A stretch of DNA of 10,561 nucleotides from UBA7805 sp036146215 (GTDB lineage Bacteria > Planctomycetota > Planctomycetia > Pirellulales > UBA7805), in NCBI GenBank assembly GCA_036146215.1, contig JAYYJN010000325.1, positions 1 to 10,561 of the forward strand, written 5' to 3'. This document shows, piece after piece, positions 6,729 to 10,561 of the stretch. Both the position numbers and the translations under genes were made by a program. A model generated the notes under the pieces. The model saw nothing but the letters and a program-made list of their open reading frames with translations. It searched no databases and had not been told where the DNA came from. Numbering within the stretch: position 1 is the first letter of the stretch; each line of letters begins with the position of its first letter.

Positions 6729-8057
6729 TTATTGATACTGATCGAGAATCAACTGGTACACATTGTAATCGTGAATCGCCCCCTCGTCTAAATTGCTCTG
6801 ATCCAAAAGACCTGCATGCGAACTGGCAAATATTCCCTGCTGATAGGGAGCGGTCGCCGGTGCTCCGTGTGACCCTTTCACGAGCGTCGCATCAAGTGGG
6901 ATACTTTTTGTTACCGGATCAAAAAATAATTCGACTGGATCGTATCCGGGCTTACGATGAATGTCGACCGTGCGCGCAAACGGGGGAGCTTGTGTGTCAT
7001 CCTGCCAATAGTAATAAGCTTGCCAGCTTTGGGGTTCAGAAATCAGGACAATTTCCCCGCTCCGGGGGTGATGGAGCTGATATTTTTCTCGGTCTTGTTT
7101 CACTAATACTTCGGCAATCCCAGGACTGCCACGGAAGAGGTTGGCGATTTCCTCAACGTCTTTTTCTGCTGCAGATGGTTGTAGATAAACATGAGAAAAT
7201 TGATGGTCTACCAACGCCCAGGCTTGACTGCTTTGTAAATCAATCCACTCACCTTCTTCTTCGTAAACGTTCAGGAATCCAGATGTACGGAGTATGCGAT
7301 TGGGATAAGAAACATGATTCACCGGCACGATGGCATACTCGCTGGCTACCATCCAGATAACGTCGGTTCCAATAGCAAGCGGCATCGTCTGAAAAATCTT
7401 TCCCAAAAGGTCGTCTAGTTCTACAAGAGCGATTTTTGCTTGCTCGCTATCAGGCCCAGATCGCTGTGCGGCATAGTCGAGGTGCGGGAGATAAATATAA
7501 AAAAAATCAGGCTTGAAGCGTTTGGCTGCTGTGATTGCTGATTCTGCGATCCAACGGCTCGAAGCGATCGAAGTCTGAGGACCCCAAAAGTTTTGTAGTG
7601 GAAAATGTCCGTGCTCCTCCAGCAGTTCTCCGTAGAAACTTTCCGGTTTTGTGTAACACCAGAGCGATTCGCTACCGTCGGGATTGTGCACTGGCGCTGG
7701 CATACATACGTTTTGTGCGCCACACCCTTTGCTCAGCATGGGAAACCATACTGCACATCGTTTCCCACGTTTCTCGAGGATGTCCCAAACCTGAGGTTGC
7801 TGGATTTTGTCATTCCATGCAGTCCACATCTCAACTTCGTGCGTATCGCGCCAAAAAAAACCATTGGCCACAACGCCGTGATCCTTCGGTTGAGAACCAC
7901 ATACCATGTTGGACTGCACTGGCCATGTCACACATGGAAAACTTGGAATTAAGGGAGTCCGTTCACCTTTTGCGACAAGCGCATCCAGGTTTGGCATGTG
8001 CTGTAGATCTTCTGATCGTAGACCAGGTATTGATAAAACAACGAGGGGTGATGTCAT
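6729..8057 (-). CDS. eboF: Alkaline-phosphatase-superfamily phosphodiesterase, EboF type
   Basis: This 442-aa protein belongs to the type I phosphodiesterase/nucleotide pyrophosphatase branch of the alkaline phosphatase superfamily. The nucleophile region is PSFPCVTWPVQSN with T44 as the likely nucleophile, then KDHGVVANGFFWRD. Further landmarks are YLPHLDYAAQRSGPDS (D194), VASEY (239-241), VDHQFSHVY (D284, H285, H289), HRKPGYDP and KGSHGAP (H397). Compared with classical pyrophosphatases, the first metal Asp is replaced (SIPG instead of an IDG-type motif), the D-x3-H His is Q198, and the usual DH pair reads EY; DHQ at 284 may compensate. As I know the family these changes are shared by EboF-like proteins, so it need not be dead. 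No signal peptide is seen. It overlaps the upstream prenyltransferase gene by 4 nt (ATGA, 8054-8057), implying translational coupling. It is the last gene of the minus-strand run. Confidence 0.82.
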   Translation of the reverse strand: MTSPLVVLSIPGLRSEDLQHMPNLDALVAKGERTPLIPSFPCVTWPVQSNMVCGSQPKDHGVVANGFFWRDTHEVEMWTAWNDKIQQPQVWDILEKRGKRCAVWFPMLSKGCGAQNVCMPAPVHNPDGSESLWCYTKPESFYGELLEEHGHFPLQNFWGPQTSIASSRWIAESAITAAKRFKPDFFYIYLPHLDYAAQRSGPDSEQAKIALVELDDLLGKIFQTMPLAIGTDVIWMVASEYAIVPVNHVSYPNRILRTSGFLNVYEEEGEWIDLQSSQAWALVDHQFSHVYLQPSAAEKDVEEIANLFRGSPGIAEVLVKQDREKYQLHHPRSGEIVLISEPQSWQAYYYWQDDTQAPPFARTVDIHRKPGYDPVELFFDPVTKSIPLDATLVKGSHGAPATAPYQQGIFASSHAGLLDQSNLDEGAIHDYNVYQLILDQYQ

Positions 8058-9010
8058 GTTGAATAGATAAATTTACCGAGGAAGATTGTCGGGATCAAAA
8101 GAGCAAGCAGGAGGATTGATTTTTCTTGCCCCTGAACTGCAAAGATGATTGCCGCGTCAAGGACGATGAGCGTCAAAAGACAGAATTTAACACCGATTTG
8201 CACGTTGGTTGGATCTGGCGCCCAGACTGCCTTCCCACAGCGGTAGGCAATCTGCAAAGCAACGAGTAACCAGAAGGCAAACCAGATACCCACATTTTGG
8301 CTCACGAATGTCCTATCGATGGATAGAAATTGCGGAAAGGAATAAAGGCAGCCCAGCCCGATTCCCATGACCAGCAGGCTAAGAGAAAGATAGAGTCGGC
8401 TGCTCCTTACGGCTTCGGTGCGTGCAAACCATGTCAGACCGATAATGTAAATGCCGATGCCGCCAATGATCATAAGATGGCTGGGCGAGAAAATTGCAAT
8501 CGTTCCTTCGACAACACTCATTCCCATGAGTACATTAAGTGCACGGCATGCACCCATGCCGAAAGGTCCCAACCAGTTTTTCTTAAACGCCCCATCGTAT
8601 GCCACCACGGCAGCCGACAGCGCGATTGCGATTAGGAATGTATTCAGATTGTGGCCGATGATACTCAGTGTTGCAGAGAGAATGATTCCGAGCACCAACA
8701 ACTGCGTACCGAGCCAGAGGGCAGTTGATTCAGGGACCCGCCGCGAGGGAATCGGTCGGGCAGGGCGTTCTTGGAGATCTTTGTTGCGATCAAAATAGTC
8801 ATTAAGTACCATCCCAGCTAAATAGAAGCAACTCGATGAGAGAACAAGCAGAATCAACGATTTCCACTCAGTGTTCCTGTCTAGATGGTCTCCCTTGCCA
8901 ACTGCCAACGCAAACCAATAGCCCATCATGACGTCCGCGATGGCCGTAAAAACATTTGGCAATCGCAACAGTTCCAAATAGGCACGAAATTTTGAATCAG
9001 GCCGGCGCAT
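8054..9010 (-). CDS. eboC: UbiA-family prenyltransferase, EboC type
   Basis: This 318-aa integral membrane protein has about eight or nine hydrophobic helices. UbiA enzymes transfer a polyprenyl chain from its diphosphate to an aromatic or other acceptor within the membrane. The first Asp-rich motif is NDYFDRNKD (70-78), followed by ERPARPIPSRRV. The second conserved region reads YDGAFKKNWLGP (138-149) and GMGACRALNVLMG, with Lys in place of the second DxxxD, as in the EboC-like and archaeal-lipid-type subgroups. The opening LLRLPNVFTAIADVMMG also fits EboC. It starts 6 nt after the stop of the TIM-barrel gene and overlaps the next gene by 4 nt, so it is in the middle of an operon. Its acceptor is unknown; menaquinone or ubiquinone synthesis is less likely in this context. 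Confidence 0.88.
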   Translation of the reverse strand: MRRPDSKFRAYLELLRLPNVFTAIADVMMGYWFALAVGKGDHLDRNTEWKSLILLVLSSSCFYLAGMVLNDYFDRNKDLQERPARPIPSRRVPESTALWLGTQLLVLGIILSATLSIIGHNLNTFLIAIALSAAVVAYDGAFKKNWLGPFGMGACRALNVLMGMSVVEGTIAIFSPSHLMIIGGIGIYIIGLTWFARTEAVRSSRLYLSLSLLVMGIGLGCLYSFPQFLSIDRTFVSQNVGIWFAFWLLVALQIAYRCGKAVWAPDPTNVQIGVKFCLLTLIVLDAAIIFAVQGQEKSILLLALLIPTIFLGKFIYST

Positions 9011-9016
9011 CGTAGC

Positions 9017-9877
9017 TCACTGCACAGGAATCTCTAGTTGTTGCATCGTGCGCTTCAGAAAAGAGAACGCCTCTTGAGATGCTTTACCCGGTTGGTCGAT
9101 ATAGGGATACAGTTCCACTGTGATCCAGCCATCATAGCCCGAGCGAGCAATTTCTCGTAGCGTCGCTTCAAAATCAATCGCGCCATGTCCGGGGATCAGA
9201 TGGGCGTGCTTTCGGGAAGCTGCGATGTCCTCAAAGTGGTAATGCCTGGTATGCGATTGCATTTCAGCGACCCAGTTTTGTGGATCTTCGCCGACGCAGA
9301 ATGCATGGCCAATGTCGAAGTTGAGACCGATTCTTGACGAGTCGATTCGATCGACAAATTCCAGATATTGACCGAATTTTTCAATCAATAATTCCGGTTC
9401 CGGTTCGATTAATAAATCAACGCCAACGTTTTCGGCAACTTCAACACAAGGCATTAATTCCTCGTAGAAAATATCGGCGCCGGCTTTCCAACTCTGCCCC
9501 TCTGCAAGGAGCCCTCCCGGTTCGGTCGTAATGCAGGGCGCGGCAAGATCCGCCGCAAGTTGCAATGCGCGTTTGGTGTGTTCTCTGCGAATGGCCCGGT
9601 AATGGGGGTCAGGATCGGTCCATCCGGGATGCCAGTATGGCTGCCGTGGGTCCGCCACTGCATTCATCATAAATGCGTTTATATTCGAAATGGTCAACTG
9701 ATGGGCATCGAGCGTTTGTCGAATGGATTCTTTGCGCTCTTCAAGTAACCCGGCGGGCCAGGCGTGAGGCACATCGGCTAAAATTTCAATGCCCTTGTAT
9801 CCGGCAGCTGCAATTTGCGCAATGGTCTCCTCAATCGAGAAGTGCATATACGCGTTGCTGCTAAAGGCAAGTTTCAT
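9017..9877 (-). CDS. Sugar phosphate isomerase/epimerase-like TIM-barrel protein
   Basis: This 286-aa protein belongs to the xylose-isomerase-like TIM-barrel superfamily (AP endonuclease family 2). It opens with KLAFSSNAYMHFSIEETIAQ and GYKGIEIL. Likely metal ligands are E158 (LLIEPEPE), D188 and H191 (NFDIGHAF), H212/H214 and E216 (HYHFED), H231 (IPGHGAIDF) and E255 (WITVELYPY). All are present, so it is probably active on a small sugar or hydroxy acid, substrate unknown. ATG 9877 is chosen because the KLAFSSN strand starts there; an extension to 9940 does not look like this family. No clear ribosome site is seen. The ABC permease stop is 76 nt upstream and eboC starts 6 nt downstream. The cluster's cyanobacterial EboE is also a TIM-barrel protein, but longer as I recall, so I do not assign that symbol. 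Confidence 0.85.
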   Translation of the reverse strand: MKLAFSSNAYMHFSIEETIAQIAAAGYKGIEILADVPHAWPAGLLEERKESIRQTLDAHQLTISNINAFMMNAVADPRQPYWHPGWTDPDPHYRAIRREHTKRALQLAADLAAPCITTEPGGLLAEGQSWKAGADIFYEELMPCVEVAENVGVDLLIEPEPELLIEKFGQYLEFVDRIDSSRIGLNFDIGHAFCVGEDPQNWVAEMQSHTRHYHFEDIAASRKHAHLIPGHGAIDFEATLREIARSGYDGWITVELYPYIDQPGKASQEAFSFLKRTMQQLEIPVQ

Positions 9878-9953
9878 AAAAACACCGATTAATTTATTGG
9901 ACTGTGGCTCTATGGTGCCCCAATCGAGCGTCGCCTGCAATACCCGCCTGCGG

Positions 9954-10561
9954 CTAACTGCTCGCGCTACGATATCCGCGGAGAGCGCGGTAAAAAACCA
10001 TCCGGCTTAGAAGGAAACTCAGAATTGTCCCGAACACCGTATACGCGGCAAGTGCCGTGTTATCAGGGCTCATCGGTTTCGCCAAGATCCGGGCCGGCAT
10101 GTTCACCGCAAGGAGAACAGGGATTGCATAAGAGAAAAAGGTTCTTAGACTTTCGCCGATCCAACGACGCGGATCACCTGCAGGTCCACTGTAAATTTCC
10201 ATGGGATACCTGGAAAAGTTAGTGATGTAAAACCAGAAGTTATAGAGAGACTGATTTCGCCCCAACCAGATACTGGTTGCCGAGAGTGCAATCATGAGAC
10301 TGTAGAGAATAATGATTCCACAGAGCACATACAGCGGATAGAGTAATAACTGCATCGGATGCAGGGAAAACCCAGTTTGGTGGTGGCATAAATGCCAGAG
10401 AGAAAAAGACAGAAGCAAGAAAGCAAAACCGGTATTTCCAAGACCTGACCAATTCACCTTCTGTAATGAGATAAGAAATTGCGTATCAATCGGTTTTAGC
10501 AGTGCAAAATCAAGATTACCGGTTCGGATCAGTTCACTAAATTCCTGTGCATTAGGCATAA
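9954..10561 (-). CDS. ABC-2 family transporter permease (partial at right edge)
   Basis: The visible 201 residues are the C-terminal three quarters of an ABC-2 type permease of the group once called DUF990. They begin within the conserved ELIRTGNLDFALLKPID segment. Hydrophobic helices lie at about 38-56, 66-90, 135-155 and 165-190, and the end RALRGYRSASS matches the family's typical terminus. The ATG at 10559 is probably internal, since this family usually has 50-70 residues before this motif and the frame stays open to the window edge. Such permeases work with a separate ATPase, which is not in the window and probably lies upstream beyond 10561. It precedes the TIM-barrel and eboC/eboF genes by 76 nt on the same strand, so export of the ebo-linked product is a reasonable inference. 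Its substrate is unknown. Confidence 0.85.
   Translation of the reverse strand, partial: MPNAQEFSELIRTGNLDFALLKPIDTQFLISLQKVNWSGLGNTGFAFLLLSFSLWHLCHHQTGFSLHPMQLLLYPLYVLCGIIILYSLMIALSATSIWLGRNQSLYNFWFYITNFSRYPMEIYSGPAGDPRRWIGESLRTFFSYAIPVLLAVNMPARILAKPMSPDNTALAAYTVFGTILSFLLSRMVFYRALRGYRSASS

Noticed and set aside
7499..7860. Two A8 runs (7499-7506 and 7853-7860) as slippage switches in eboF
   Set aside because: Both encode Phe-Phe within conserved stretches (DFFYIYL, NGFFWRD), so ordinary codon choice explains them.

Overview
The window looks like chromosomal DNA from a planctomycete (Pirellulales-like). This is inferred, not proven. GC is near half by eye, and a flagellar export gene and a sigma-28 type gene sit beside long membrane-anchored coiled-coil and small orphan proteins. 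The 5' half is flagellar (about 1-3400) and the 3' half (about 5500-10561) carries an ebo-like metabolite-traffic gene set. No tRNA, rRNA, CRISPR array, IS element or origin could be supported.

Layout. (1) Positions 3-197 hold the 3' end of a possible plus-strand gene entering from outside. It is followed by a GC-rich hairpin at 248-268, between it and the convergent fliA. (2) On the minus strand lie flhA (3376 to 1451, flagellar export-gate protein) and downstream fliA (1078 to 284, FliA/WhiG-type sigma factor). They are separated by 372 nt without a recognisable gene but with two hairpin-forming stretches; flhF and flhG, often found between flhA and fliA, are not there. (3) A 465-nt divergent intergenic region (3377-3841) carries short repeats, an orphan Shine-Dalgarno sequence and a perfect hairpin. 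(4) On the plus strand, 3842-5266 encodes an unrecognised 474-aa protein. It has one N-terminal membrane anchor, a long coiled coil, a beta-rich segment and a C-terminal domain that reads like a BRCT fold with an inserted EF-hand-like loop.

(5) Two plus-strand genes follow: a 91-aa orphan (5500-5775) and a TatD-like metal-dependent hydrolase matching EboB (5829-6677). Convergent to them is a tight minus-strand gene run, in transcription order: an ABC-2 family permease (partial, runs off the right edge), a xylose-isomerase-like TIM-barrel protein, a UbiA-type prenyltransferase matching EboC, and an alkaline-phosphatase-superfamily protein matching EboF. The last two overlap by 4 nt (ATGA). In cyanobacteria the ebo genes are linked to moving a scytonemin precursor to the periplasm. 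Here a prenyltransferase, a phosphodiesterase-fold protein, a TIM-barrel enzyme, a TatD hydrolase and an ABC permease suggest making or exporting a prenylated or lipid-linked metabolite. No substrate can be read from sequence. EboA and EboD (3-dehydroquinate-synthase-like) are not recognisable in this window.
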